Source: Roseiarcus sp049509635
Lineage (GTDB): Bacteria > Pseudomonadota > Alphaproteobacteria > Rhizobiales > Beijerinckiaceae
NCBI GenBank assembly: GCA_049509635.1
Contig: JBEKZS010000115.1
Span: 1-14,283 of the forward strand
Direction of reading: 5' to 3'
DNA: 14,283 nt
Shown here piece after piece: positions 6,970 to 14,076 of this stretch. A model generated the notes under the pieces. That model was not told where the DNA came from, made no database searches, and was given only the letters and a program-made list of their open reading frames with translations. Each line of letters starts with the position of its first letter. Positions within the stretch are counted from its first letter, which is position 1. The translations under genes were made by a program, and so were the position numbers.

Positions 6970-7782
6970 TCAGTGTTTGGCGCCCGCGGCTTCGATGCGC
7001 TGGGATTTGCGATCGAAGAACAGCGCCTGGCTGATGACCGCCTTGACGGACTCGGCGCTGAACGGCTTGGCGATCAGGAAGGCCGGTTCGGGCGCCCGGC
7101 CGGTCAGGAACCGCTCCGGGAACGCGGTGATGAAGATTACCGGCGCCTCCAGCGAACCTAGAATCTCGTTGACGGCCTCGAGGCCCGAACTGCCGTCGGC
7201 GAGCTGAATGTCGGCGAGGATCAGCCCGGGATTGCCTTTGACCGCGGCGCGGACGGCCTCGGTATGGGTGCGCGCGATCGTGGTGACCTCATGCCCCAGT
7301 TGCTCGACGAGATACTGAAGGTCGAGCGCAATCAGCGGCTCGTCTTCTATGATCAGCACCTTGGCTCGAATCTGGTCCGCGATCCCGCGACCGGCTTCAT
7401 CGATGAGTTCCTGCGCCTCCGCCTCCGTGCATTGCAGGGTCTGCGCGATCTCGTCGATCCTGAACGATTCGACGGCGCTCAGCAGGAATGCGATCCGGGG
7501 CGCGACCGGGATTGCGCCGAGGTTTCGGGTCGCGGCCGCCTCGGCGCCGCCGAGAGTGCGGTCCGGCGCGAGATTCGCCGGAACCGCCTGCCAGGTCTCG
7601 AGAAATATCCTGTAGAGCGCGACCCGAGCGGGAAGGTCGGCGTCGAAGAGGCTTTGATCCGCCAGGATGGCCTCGAGCGTCGCCGCGACATAGGCGTCTC
7701 CGGACTGCTGCGTTCCCGTCAGCGATCGCGCGAATCGACGGAGAAACGGGATATGCGGCGTGATGGCTGACGAAACCGACAT
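6970..7782 (-). CDS. phyR: PhyR, general stress response regulator (sigma-like + receiver domains)
   Basis: From the ATG at 7782 the product is 270 residues. An N-terminal sigma-factor-like output domain (about 5-125; FLRRFARSLTGTQQSGDAYV resembles sigma region 2) precedes a C-terminal receiver (about 140-258). The receiver has the acidic pair Glu146/Asp147, phosphoacceptor Asp191 (LADIQLADG), Thr219 and Lys239 (AKPF). When phosphorylated, PhyR exposes its sigma-like domain and sequesters NepR, freeing EcfG. A longer reading from 7824 is possible. The 7782 start is preferred because the EcfG-type promoter at 7823-7847 predicts transcription from about 7815, downstream of 7824, and AGGGG precedes this ATG. 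It is divergent from nepR-ecfG, the conserved alphaproteobacterial arrangement. Confidence 0.96.
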   Translation of the reverse strand: MSVSSAITPHIPFLRRFARSLTGTQQSGDAYVAATLEAILADQSLFDADLPARVALYRIFLETWQAVPANLAPDRTLGGAEAAATRNLGAIPVAPRIAFLLSAVESFRIDEIAQTLQCTEAEAQELIDEAGRGIADQIRAKVLIIEDEPLIALDLQYLVEQLGHEVTTIARTHTEAVRAAVKGNPGLILADIQLADGSSGLEAVNEILGSLEAPVIFITAFPERFLTGRAPEPAFLIAKPFSAESVKAVISQALFFDRKSQRIEAAGAKH

Positions 7783-7822
7783 GGACGCCCCTGATTGTGT
7801 GTTTTTCGCGACTCCGCGGGAC

Positions 7823-7847
7823 AACGCAGGACCGCAAATTCTGTTCC
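7823..7847 (-). promoter_or_regulatory. EcfG-type promoter of phyR
   Basis: On the minus strand GGAAC (7847-7843), 16 bases and CGTT (7826-7823) match the EcfG consensus perfectly. The predicted start near 7815 leaves a leader of about 33 bases before the phyR ATG at 7782. This is the expected positive autoregulation of the general stress response. Confidence 0.8.
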
Positions 7848-7855
7848 CCGGAGGC

Positions 7856-7882
7856 GGAACCTTATTTGCCGCCGGAGGTTCC
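7856..7882. promoter_or_regulatory. Palindromic, bidirectional EcfG-type promoter before nepR-ecfG
   Basis: GGAACC at 7856-7861 and GGTTCC at 7877-7882 are inverted copies. Each strand therefore reads GGAAC-N16-GGTT: plus 7856-7860 and 7877-7880, minus 7882-7878 and 7861-7858. The plus copy would start transcription near 7888, about 70 bases before nepR. The minus copy would give phyR a second, more distal promoter. The -10 element is GGTT, one base off the usual CGTT. Confidence 0.6.
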
Positions 7883-7957
7883 GTGAGTTCAAGGTGGTGA
7901 AATGCGCATTGGCTGCGCCCCGGGCGTTTGTATCACGGGTGGGCCGGAGAGTGGCTG

Positions 7958-8245
7958 ATGGTCGATAAGAAAAAGTCGGGAGCGGCCCCGGGTGTCGTTT
8001 CGCCCACGCCGGGCGGTCGCGATGTCAGGCTCGGCGCCGCGGCGAAGGAGCACGGCCGCCTGGCGCAGACGCCCGTCCCGGCGGCGCGGGGCGGCGTCGC
8101 GCCCGAAAAGCAGAATCCAGCCGAGGTCAAGGACCACATCGGCCGCCAGTTGCGGGCTCTCTACGACGAAGTGGCGAGCCAACCGGTGCCGGATCGATTC
8201 ATGGAATTGTTGAACCGTCTCGACGTGAAGCGTGGCGACGAATGA
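7958..8245 (+). CDS. nepR: NepR, anti-sigma factor of EcfG
   Basis: From the ATG at 7958 the product is 95 residues: a charged, poorly conserved head and the diagnostic NepR core at 59-89. The core reads IGRQLRALYDEVASQPVPDRFMELLNRLD across two pieces (59-70 and 71-89) and supplies the helices that bind EcfG or PhyR. A TTG at 7928 would add ten residues but has no ribosome binding site, whereas GGAG lies eight bases before 7958. The gene overlaps ecfG by ATGA, so anti-sigma and sigma are translationally coupled. It is transcribed from the EcfG-type promoter at 7856-7880, giving negative feedback within the stress response. Confidence 0.93.
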   Translation: MVDKKKSGAAPGVVSPTPGGRDVRLGAAAKEHGRLAQTPVPAARGGVAPEKQNPAEVKDHIGRQLRALYDEVASQPVPDRFMELLNRLDVKRGDE

Positions 8246-8787
8246 TGCACGACACGGTCCCTGCCGGAGCGCAGATAAGACTGGACATGGTCGCCGCGAT
8301 CCCGCGATTGCGGGCGTTCGCCGTTTCCCTGTGCGGGAATCCGGATCGCGCCGACGACCTCGTGCAGGAAACGCTGGCCAAGGCCCTGCTCAACATCAAG
8401 TCCTTCAGCGTCGGCACGAATCTGCTGGCCTGGCTGTTCACGATCCTGCGTAACGCCTACTATTCCGAATTCCGGAAACGACGGCGCGAGGTCGCCGACA
8501 GCGACGGCAGCCTTTCCGGCACTCTGGTGTCCAAGGCGAACCAGGACGATCACATGGAATTCCTGGATTTCCGCCAGGCCTTGCAGAAATTGTCCCCCGA
8601 TCAGCGGGAAGCGCTCATCCTGATCGGGGCGTCGGGCCTGTCCTATGAGGAGGCGGCGGACATATGCAAATGCGCCGTGGGAACGATGAAGAGCCGCGTT
8701 TCGCGCGCGCGGAGCCGCCTGACCGAACTGCTGCAGTTGGAACCCGTCGCGGACCACCCCGCCGGGCGCCCGCGCGATCCGATCTGA
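8242..8787 (+). CDS. ecfG: EcfG (ECF15-group) general stress sigma factor
   Basis: The 181-residue sigma factor has region 2 at about 18-85 (PRLRAFAVSLCGNPDRADDL, then LVQETLAKAL and LLAWLFTILRN) and region 4 at about 110-162. Region 4 contains LSPDQREAL..IGASGLSYEEAADICKCAVGTMKSRVSRAR, the promoter -35 reading helix-turn-helix. It directs RNA polymerase to GGAAC-N16/17-CGTT promoters when released from NepR. Two adjacent ATGs (8242 and 8245) overlap the nepR stop, so either can serve. glgX follows 74 bases later on the same strand and may be read through. Confidence 0.95.
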   Translation: MMHDTVPAGAQIRLDMVAAIPRLRAFAVSLCGNPDRADDLVQETLAKALLNIKSFSVGTNLLAWLFTILRNAYYSEFRKRRREVADSDGSLSGTLVSKANQDDHMEFLDFRQALQKLSPDQREALILIGASGLSYEEAADICKCAVGTMKSRVSRARSRLTELLQLEPVADHPAGRPRDPI

Positions 8788-8861
8788 GCGGCCGGCGCCC
8801 GGTGCGGCGCGCGGTTACGGAACCCCAAATCATCCGGCCGGGAAAACACGGGAGCTGACGA

Positions 8862-10994
8862 TTGAGCGGCGATAAGAAGCGCGTCGGCGAGGGCAGGCCC
8901 TTTCCGCTCGGGACGACCTGGGACGGGACCGGGGCCAATTTCGCGGTTTTTTCCGCGCACGCGACCAAAGTGGAAGTGTGCATTTTCGACGGCGACGGCC
9001 AGCGCGAGGTCGAGCGCTTCGAACTGCCCGAATTCACGGACGAGATTCATCACGGACGCATCGCCGAGATCGGACCCGGCGTCTTCTACGGGCTGCGCGT
9101 CGACGGGCCCTACGAGCCCGAGGCGGGCCATCGGTTCAATCCCAACAAGCTGCTGTTGGACCCCTACGCGCGGGCGCATGTGGGCGCGTTGACCTGGGAT
9201 CCGGCCGTGTTCGGCTACGACACCACGGCAAAAACGAAGGACCTCAGTTTCGACGAGCGGGACAGCGCGCCGTTCGTGCCCAAGTCGGTGGTCGTCGATC
9301 CCAATTTCGACTGGCGCGGCGAGTCGAGCCGGCGCGTCACGCCCTGGGACCGCACGATCGTGTATGAAACGCACGTCAAGGGCTTCACCGCGCTGCATCC
9401 GGAACTGGACGCCCACCTGCGCGGCTCCTATGCCGGGCTCGGCGCCAAGCAGGTCGTGGACTATATCAAGTCGCTGGGGGTCACGACGGTCGAGCTTCTC
9501 CCCGTCCACACCTTCCTCAACGACAACCATCTCCTGGAAAAGAAGCTCACCAATTACTGGGGCTACAATTCGATCGGATTCTTCGCCCCTGATCCGCGCT
9601 ACGCCATGGACGTCCCCAACTCGTTGCGCGAATTCAAGGAAATGATCGCGCGGTTCCACGACGCCGGCCTCGAGGTGATCCTCGACGTCGTCTACAACCA
9701 TACCGCGGAAGGCAATGAACTCGGCCCGACCCTATCCTTCAAGGGCATCGACAACGTGTCCTACTACCGGCTGATGCCCGACCAGAAGCGCTACTACATC
9801 AACGACACGGGAACCGGGAACACGCTCAATCTCAGCCATCCCCGGGTCATCCAGATGGTGACCGACAGCCTGCGCTATTGGGTGACCGAGATGCACGTCG
9901 ACGGATTCCGCTTCGATCTCGGGACGATCCTGGCGCGCGAACCCGACGGCTTCAACACCGAGAGCGGCTTCCTCAAGGCGGTCGGGCAGGACCCGGCGCT
10001 CGCCCGCGTCAAGCTGATCGCCGAGCCCTGGGATTGCGGTCCGGGCGGCTATCAGGTCGGCGGTTTTGCGCCGGGCTGGGCCGAGTGGAACGACACGTTC
10101 CGCGACACGGTGCGCGATTTCTGGCGCGGCGAGTCCAACGCCAAGGCGCTGGCGCCGCGGCTGTGCGCGTCGCCCGACAAGTTCAACCATCGCGGCCGCA
10201 AGCCTTGGGCGAGCGTCAATTTCGTCACCGCCCATGACGGATTCACCCTCTACGATTGCGTCGCCTACAACGACAAGCACAACGAGGCCAACGGCGAGGA
10301 CGGCAAGGACGGCAGTTCGTCCAACCGATCCTGGAACTGCGGCGCCGAGGGACCCACGCAAGACCCCGAGGTCAATCGGTTGCGCGAGCGGCAGATGCGC
10401 AACATCCTGGCGACTCTGATGTTCGCGCAGGGCACGCCGATGGCGCTGGCCGGCGACGAGTTCGGCCGCACGCAGCGCGGCAACAACAACGCCTATTGCC
10501 ATGACGATGAGATCAGCTGGGTCGACTGGAGTCTGCGGCGCGAGCACGGCGCCCGCGTCGATTACTTCCGCAAGCTCGTCGCGCTGCGCAACAAATATCC
10601 GATCCTGCGGCGGTCGCGCTTCTTCACCGGCGAATCGGACGCGGAGATCGAGGTGCGCGACGTCACCTGGATCAACGCCGACGGCTCGCAGATGTCGCCG
10701 GAAGTCTGGGACGACCCGCGCACGCAATGTCTGGGCATGCTGATGGACGGCCGCGCGCAGGCGACCGGCATCCGCAAGCGGGGCGCCGACGCGACGCTGC
10801 TGATGCTGTTCAACGCGCATCACGACCTCGTCAAGTTCGCCTTGCCGCCGTGCTGGGAGGGGAGCGGGTGGATCCGGTTGCTCGACACCAACGATCCCGA
10901 CCTGCCGGCGGCCGAATTCGCCATCGGGGCCGTCTATGACGTCACCCCGCGGTCCCTGCTGCTGTTCGAGCGCAAGCCGGCGCCGGGCGGCTGA
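8862..10994 (+). CDS. glgX: Glycogen debranching enzyme GlgX
   Basis: This is a 710-residue GH13 alpha-1,6-glucosidase that removes the short limit-dextrin branches left by glycogen phosphorylase. An N-terminal CBM48-like domain (GRPFPLGTTWDGTGANFAVFS onward) precedes the catalytic barrel. Visible GH13 regions are DVVYNH (275-280), GFRFDLGTIL with nucleophile Asp352, AEPWDC with acid/base Glu388, and TAHD with His458-Asp459. The GlgX-typical loop NGEDGKDGSSSNRSWNCG and GDEFGRTQ.GNNNAYC follow. The start is a TTG at 8862: GGGAG sits seven bases upstream, the CBM begins within a dozen residues, and no upstream alternative is visible. Placement after ecfG suggests stress-linked glycogen use, consistent with co-transcription. 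No other glg genes are in the window. Confidence 0.95.
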   Translation: MSGDKKRVGEGRPFPLGTTWDGTGANFAVFSAHATKVEVCIFDGDGQREVERFELPEFTDEIHHGRIAEIGPGVFYGLRVDGPYEPEAGHRFNPNKLLLDPYARAHVGALTWDPAVFGYDTTAKTKDLSFDERDSAPFVPKSVVVDPNFDWRGESSRRVTPWDRTIVYETHVKGFTALHPELDAHLRGSYAGLGAKQVVDYIKSLGVTTVELLPVHTFLNDNHLLEKKLTNYWGYNSIGFFAPDPRYAMDVPNSLREFKEMIARFHDAGLEVILDVVYNHTAEGNELGPTLSFKGIDNVSYYRLMPDQKRYYINDTGTGNTLNLSHPRVIQMVTDSLRYWVTEMHVDGFRFDLGTILAREPDGFNTESGFLKAVGQDPALARVKLIAEPWDCGPGGYQVGGFAPGWAEWNDTFRDTVRDFWRGESNAKALAPRLCASPDKFNHRGRKPWASVNFVTAHDGFTLYDCVAYNDKHNEANGEDGKDGSSSNRSWNCGAEGPTQDPEVNRLRERQMRNILATLMFAQGTPMALAGDEFGRTQRGNNNAYCHDDEISWVDWSLRREHGARVDYFRKLVALRNKYPILRRSRFFTGESDAEIEVRDVTWINADGSQMSPEVWDDPRTQCLGMLMDGRAQATGIRKRGADATLLMLFNAHHDLVKFALPPCWEGSGWIRLLDTNDPDLPAAEFAIGAVYDVTPRSLLLFERKPAPGG

Positions 10995-11016
10995 ATGCCC
11001 TGCGGCCGCGCAGCGC

Positions 11017-11041
11017 GGAACCATATCGCGCGCGATCCGTT
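11017..11041 (+). promoter_or_regulatory. EcfG-type promoter before a mini-protein gene
   Basis: GGAAC (11017-11021), exactly 16 bases and CGTT (11038-11041) match the EcfG consensus perfectly. The predicted start near 11048 precedes a Shine-Dalgarno GGGAG at 11059-11063 and an ATG at 11070. The order promoter, start, ribosome binding site and ATG is compact and coherent, so the small downstream gene is likely a direct member of the stress regulon. Confidence 0.7.
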
Positions 11042-11069
11042 GACGCCGGGCAATCGACGGGAGTCCGAT

Positions 11070-11240
11070 ATGGAACGCAGGTTCGCGGAAGACGATGGCC
11101 GGCGCGCGCGACGCATTCCCCGCCGGTCGCGGTGCGGCGCGCAGGCGGTCGTGGTCGACGCCGGCGATCGCCGGCCGCTGGCCCTCGGGGTGGTGGCCGC
11201 CGTATGGTGCGCGCTCGCCCTGATCCTTCACCTGCATTGA
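11070..11240 (+). CDS. 56-residue Arg-rich single-TM protein, probable EcfG regulon member
   Basis: The product has a strongly basic N-terminal half (MERRFAEDDGRRARRIPRRS) and one hydrophobic C-terminal helix (about 37-55), predicting a tail-anchored inner-membrane peptide with its basic part in the cytoplasm. GGGAG six bases before the ATG and a perfect EcfG-type promoter 29 bases upstream support it. A longer frame from 10995 is rejected because it would begin upstream of the promoter start. No family is recognised. The downstream proline-rich gene is 64 bases away and may share the transcript. Confidence 0.65.
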   Translation: MERRFAEDDGRRARRIPRRSRCGAQAVVVDAGDRRPLALGVVAAVWCALALILHLH

Positions 11241-11304
11241 CGATGAGGCGGACGCCGGCCTCCCGGGCAACCGACGCGCGCGAACGACAGCGCAGGGTGC
11301 GGTC

Positions 11305-11550
11305 ATGAGGCCCGTCCACGCAGGCGGCGTCCCCCAGTCGCCGCCGGAGATTCCCCCGGATCGTCCGCCGGCTGCGCCTCCGAGCGAGCCGAGCTATCCC
11401 GATCCTCCCTCCCCGCGACCGCGACCCGCCGAGCCGGAATTTCCCGACGCGCCGCCTCCGCAGGAAATTCCCGTCACCGATCCCGGCCCGGCGCCGACGA
11501 TATCGCCGCCGATCATGGCCCGGGCGGACGTCGTCGCGCTTCGAGGGTGA
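11305..11550 (+). CDS. Proline-rich 81-residue protein
   Basis: About a third of residues are proline, in PPEIPPD, PPAAPPSEP, PDPPSPRPRP and PPPQEIPVTDPGP patterns. The result is an acidic, probably unstructured extended chain with no membrane segment or signal peptide. Only a weak AGGG precedes the ATG. Small Pro-rich 'PPEIPP' proteins occur in many Rhizobiales genomes, but I know of no function. Proline-rich readings can arise by chance in CCG-rich DNA, which limits confidence. In favour are the repeated EIP motifs and the position downstream of an EcfG-type promoter and a small gene on the same strand. Confidence 0.5.
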   Translation: MRPVHAGGVPQSPPEIPPDRPPAAPPSEPSYPDPPSPRPRPAEPEFPDAPPPQEIPVTDPGPAPTISPPIMARADVVALRG

Positions 11551-11671
11551 GGCCCGATGGCGCCGGGGGGCGGCGGCCGACCAACGGGAAATCGCGGTTG
11601 CATCCGACGCCCGATCGGGGAAGAATGCGCGCGAGGCCGCACGCGGCCCTTTTCGTCCGGGGGAGCGTCCG

Positions 11672-12880
11672 ATGAAGGTGGCGTCTGCTTGCGTGGTCCT
11701 GACCGTCGCCCTCGTGGCCGGCGCGGCTTTCGCGGACGACAAGACGGTGCGAATCGGCGCCCTCAGCGACCAGGCCAGCCTCTACGCCGATGTCGGCGGT
11801 CCCGGTTCGACGCTCGCCGCGCAAATGGCGGTCGAGGACAGCGGGCTGACGAACAAGGGCTGGACGATCGACGTCGTCGCCGCCGACCATCAGAACAAGC
11901 CGGACGTCGGCGTCGGCATCGCGCGCAAATGGTTCGACGAGGACAGGATCGATGCGATCGTCGACGTGCCGAATTCGGGGGTCGGCCTGGCGGTCGCGGC
12001 GGTCGTCAGCGAGAAGAACGGCGTCTACCTGAATTCGGGCGCCGCGACTTCCGACCTCACGGGAAAAGCCTGTACGCCCAACACGATCCACTGGACCTAC
12101 GACACCTACGCGCTCGCCAACGGAACCGGCAAGGCGGTGGTCAAGGCGGGCGGCGACACCTGGTTCTTCGTGACCGCCGACTACGCCTTCGGCCACGCGC
12201 TGCAGCGCGACACGTCCGCGGTCGTCGAGGCCAATGGCGGCAAGATTCTCGACAGCGTCAACGTGCCGCTGAATTCACCCGATTTCTCCTCGTTCCTGCT
12301 GCAGGCCCAATCCTCCAAGGCCAAGATCGTCGGCCTCGCCAATGCGGGCGGCGACACGACCAATTCGATCAAGCAGGCGCATGAGTTCGGCATCACGCCC
12401 GGCCAGAAGCTCGCCGCGCTGCTGCTGTTCATCACCGACGTCAATTCGCTCGGCCTCGAGGTCGCCCAGGGGCTCCAGTTCACCAGCGCCTTCTACTGGG
12501 ACATGAACGACGGCACGCGCGCCTTTTCCGATCGGTTCGCCGCGCGGATGAAGAACCACGCCAAGCCGACGATGGTCCAGGCCGGGGTCTACGCCTCGAT
12601 CATTCATTATCTGAAGGCCCTCGACGCGCTCGGCGGCAATCCGCACGACGGCGCCAGGGTGGTCGCCAAGATGAAGGAGATGCCGACCGACGATCCCTTG
12701 TTCGGCAAGGGGAACATCCGCGTCGACGGCCGGACGATCCATCCGGTCTATCTGTTCCAGGTCAAGACGCCGGCGGAATCGAAATATCCCTGGGATTATT
12801 TCAAGCTCATCGCGACCATCCCGGCCGACGAGGCGTTCCGCCCGCTCGCCCAGAGCGAGTGTCCGCTCGTCAAGAAATAG
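11672..12880 (+). CDS. Periplasmic substrate-binding protein of a HAAT-type ABC transporter
   Basis: The 402-residue precursor has a Sec signal peptide (MKVASACVVLTVALVAGAAFA, likely cut after residue 21, before DDKTVRIG). The mature part follows the two-lobe Peripla_BP_6 fold: VRIGALSDQASLYADVGGPG at the N-terminus, then a conserved GVGLAVAAVVSEKNGVYLNSGAA segment and a repeated hinge. Cys134 and Cys397 could form a disulfide. The family binds branched-chain or other amino acids, amides, urea or aromatic acids; the ligand cannot be told from sequence. GGGGGAG upstream fixes the start. No permease or ATPase genes adjoin, so it either serves a remote transporter or acts as a sensor partner. 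Confidence 0.9.
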   Translation: MKVASACVVLTVALVAGAAFADDKTVRIGALSDQASLYADVGGPGSTLAAQMAVEDSGLTNKGWTIDVVAADHQNKPDVGVGIARKWFDEDRIDAIVDVPNSGVGLAVAAVVSEKNGVYLNSGAATSDLTGKACTPNTIHWTYDTYALANGTGKAVVKAGGDTWFFVTADYAFGHALQRDTSAVVEANGGKILDSVNVPLNSPDFSSFLLQAQSSKAKIVGLANAGGDTTNSIKQAHEFGITPGQKLAALLLFITDVNSLGLEVAQGLQFTSAFYWDMNDGTRAFSDRFAARMKNHAKPTMVQAGVYASIIHYLKALDALGGNPHDGARVVAKMKEMPTDDPLFGKGNIRVDGRTIHPVYLFQVKTPAESKYPWDYFKLIATIPADEAFRPLAQSECPLVKK

Positions 12881-12920
12881 TCGCGACCCCGCGCCGGCGT
12901 CCGCTGCGGCGACGCCTCTC

Positions 12921-12942
12921 CCCGCGCGCATTTTCGCGCGGG
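12921..12942 (+). terminator. Possible terminator of the binding-protein gene
   Basis: CCCGCGCG, loop CATTTT and CGCGCGGG form an 8-bp all-GC hairpin 41 bases past the stop codon. No T-run follows, so it is a weak intrinsic terminator at best. It may act as a 3' stabilising stem. Confidence 0.4.
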
Positions 12943-13020
12943 CGCGCCGGATTCCGACGATCGCCATAGATTTGCCTGCGGGATTTTGTTATTGAAGTTC
13001 GGACCCCACGCTGGCGCGGG

Positions 13021-13090
13021 CGCCGATCCTGATCGGCGATGCGGCGCAGGCGCGAGGTCGCGGACTCGAGGGGCGGCGCCCACGAGTCCG
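13021..13090 (+). other. Pair of strong hairpins upstream of the 91-residue gene
   Basis: CGCCGATC-CT-GATCGGCG (13021-13038) folds to a 7-8 bp stem. CGGACTCG (13061-13068) pairs with CGAGTCCG (13083-13090), and inside it GGGC (13071-13074) pairs with GCCC (13078-13081), giving a nearly continuous 12-bp helix. They lie 65-134 bases before the ATG at 13155. They could be a leader structure, a small RNA or read-through termination. No promoter could be placed with confidence. Confidence 0.35.
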
Positions 13091-13154
13091 GCGCGACTGA
13101 GGGCGTGCGTTCAACCGGAAGCGTTCGTCTCAAGAAAATTCGGGGAGGCCTTCC

Positions 13155-13430
13155 ATGCTGATGCGCAAGATCGTTCACAGCTGTACCAACGTGCATGTCG
13201 CCCACGCCGCCGTCGTCTCGATCGGCGGCGATTTTGCGACGGCGTTCGCCGAGGAGGCGGCGCGGCGCGCCATGTCGCCCGGGGTCCTGGCGGCGCAGAT
13301 GGTCGCCAAATTCTCCGCCTGCGCGGCGGATGAGGACCGGGGCGGCCTCGACGCCGCCGCGCGCGACTCCGATCAACCGATCCTGTCCGGACTCCGTTAC
13401 ATCCTGTCGCGACCGGCGCTGGCCGGCTAG
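13155..13430 (+). CDS. Conserved-looking hypothetical protein, 91 residues
   Basis: GGGGAGG six bases before the ATG is the strongest ribosome binding site in this part of the window, so I accept the gene. The product is soluble, starts MLMRKIVHSCTNVHVAHAAV and continues with helical, Ala-rich segments. The second half has a DEDRGGLDAAARDSDQPILSGLRYIL stretch that looks like an ordered helical element. No domain, metal site or signal peptide is recognised. It stands alone, 274 bases after the binding-protein gene and behind two hairpins. Confidence 0.65.
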   Translation: MLMRKIVHSCTNVHVAHAAVVSIGGDFATAFAEEAARRAMSPGVLAAQMVAKFSACAADEDRGGLDAAARDSDQPILSGLRYILSRPALAG

Positions 13431-13719
13431 GCGCGCTTGCTCGGCCAGAACGCGTCGGCGAAGTTCCCCAAGGGCGGTTCGGCTCGCCGCGGGATAGGTT
13501 CGCCGCTCGGACGCGGCCGTCCGCGCGGCCTACCGGGCTCGTTGAGTCCGCCCGATCCGGCGGACGCGCGCGGCGATTGCGCCGCCGCGCCGGCCCTTCC
13601 GGCTGTGCGTGGCGCGGCCGGGCGCTTGTGTCGGTCGTCGGCGCAACCGCGACGCTTGCCCAAACCGCGGCGGTGGATAGTCTCAGCGGAAGCGCTCGCC
13701 GAAACCGGGAGTTCGCGCG
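13431..13719. other. Gap without a supportable gene
   Basis: This 289-base GC-rich gap has open frames on both strands, but they are Arg/Pro-rich, lack ribosome binding sites and overlap the neighbours. Short 6-bp stems occur at 13508-13523 and 13570-13585, which is not unusual at this GC content. No EcfG-type or -35/-10 promoter could be placed. Confidence 0.4.
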
Positions 13720-14076
13720 ATGAACATGCATCCCACGACGGCCTTGACCCTGCCCGCGCTGCTCCTGGCGATGGCGCAGTGTCACGCCGGCCCCTGTTCG
13801 AAGCAGATCGCGGATACGCAGATTCAGATCGATTCCAGGCTCGACGCGGCGGCTGCGGCGGGGCCGGCCGCCGCCGAGTCGTCAGCCGCGCTTCGACATC
13901 GCCAGCCAACGCCGCAGTCGATCGCGACCGCCGAAGAGAAGCTCGGCGACGTTTCCTCGGCGACCGCGCTGACGATCACCCAAACCATGTCGCGCGCCCG
14001 CGACGCCGACGCCGCCGGCGACAAGGCCGGCTGCGAACAAGCCCTTCATGACGCGCAACGCGCGCTGGGCGACTAG
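13720..14076 (+). CDS. Conserved hypothetical exported protein
   Basis: The 118-residue precursor has a signal peptide (LTLPALLLAMAQCHA, probable cleavage before GPCSKQIAD). The mature protein is small and helical with GPCSKQI..., RHRQPTPQSI in the middle and a C-terminal ARDADAAGDKAGCEQALHDAQ segment. This GPC...QPTP...AGD..GC pattern recalls a small family of exported hypothetical proteins in Rhizobiales. Two cysteines in the mature part could form a disulfide. Function unknown. GGGAG eight bases before the ATG supports this start, although a second ATG follows two codons later. It converges on a partial gene at the right edge. Confidence 0.75.
   Translation: MNMHPTTALTLPALLLAMAQCHAGPCSKQIADTQIQIDSRLDAAAAAGPAAAESSAALRHRQPTPQSIATAEEKLGDVSSATALTITQTMSRARDADAAGDKAGCEQALHDAQRALGD

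Noticed and set aside
8821..8846. GGAAC upstream of glgX as an EcfG promoter
   Set aside because: The -10 position at 16-17 bases reads GGGA/GGAA, not CGTT.
9732..11306. 524-codon minus-strand frame opposite glgX
   Set aside because: Antisense shadow of glgX. All GH13 motifs are in the plus frame.
13508..13585. Short GC hairpins as terminators
   Set aside because: Six-base stems without T-runs are expected by chance at this GC content and do not sit directly behind a stop codon.
13437..14051. 204-codon plus-strand frame across the gap and the exported protein gene
   Set aside because: It is out of frame with the signal-peptide-bearing gene at 13720, Arg-rich and lacks a ribosome binding site.
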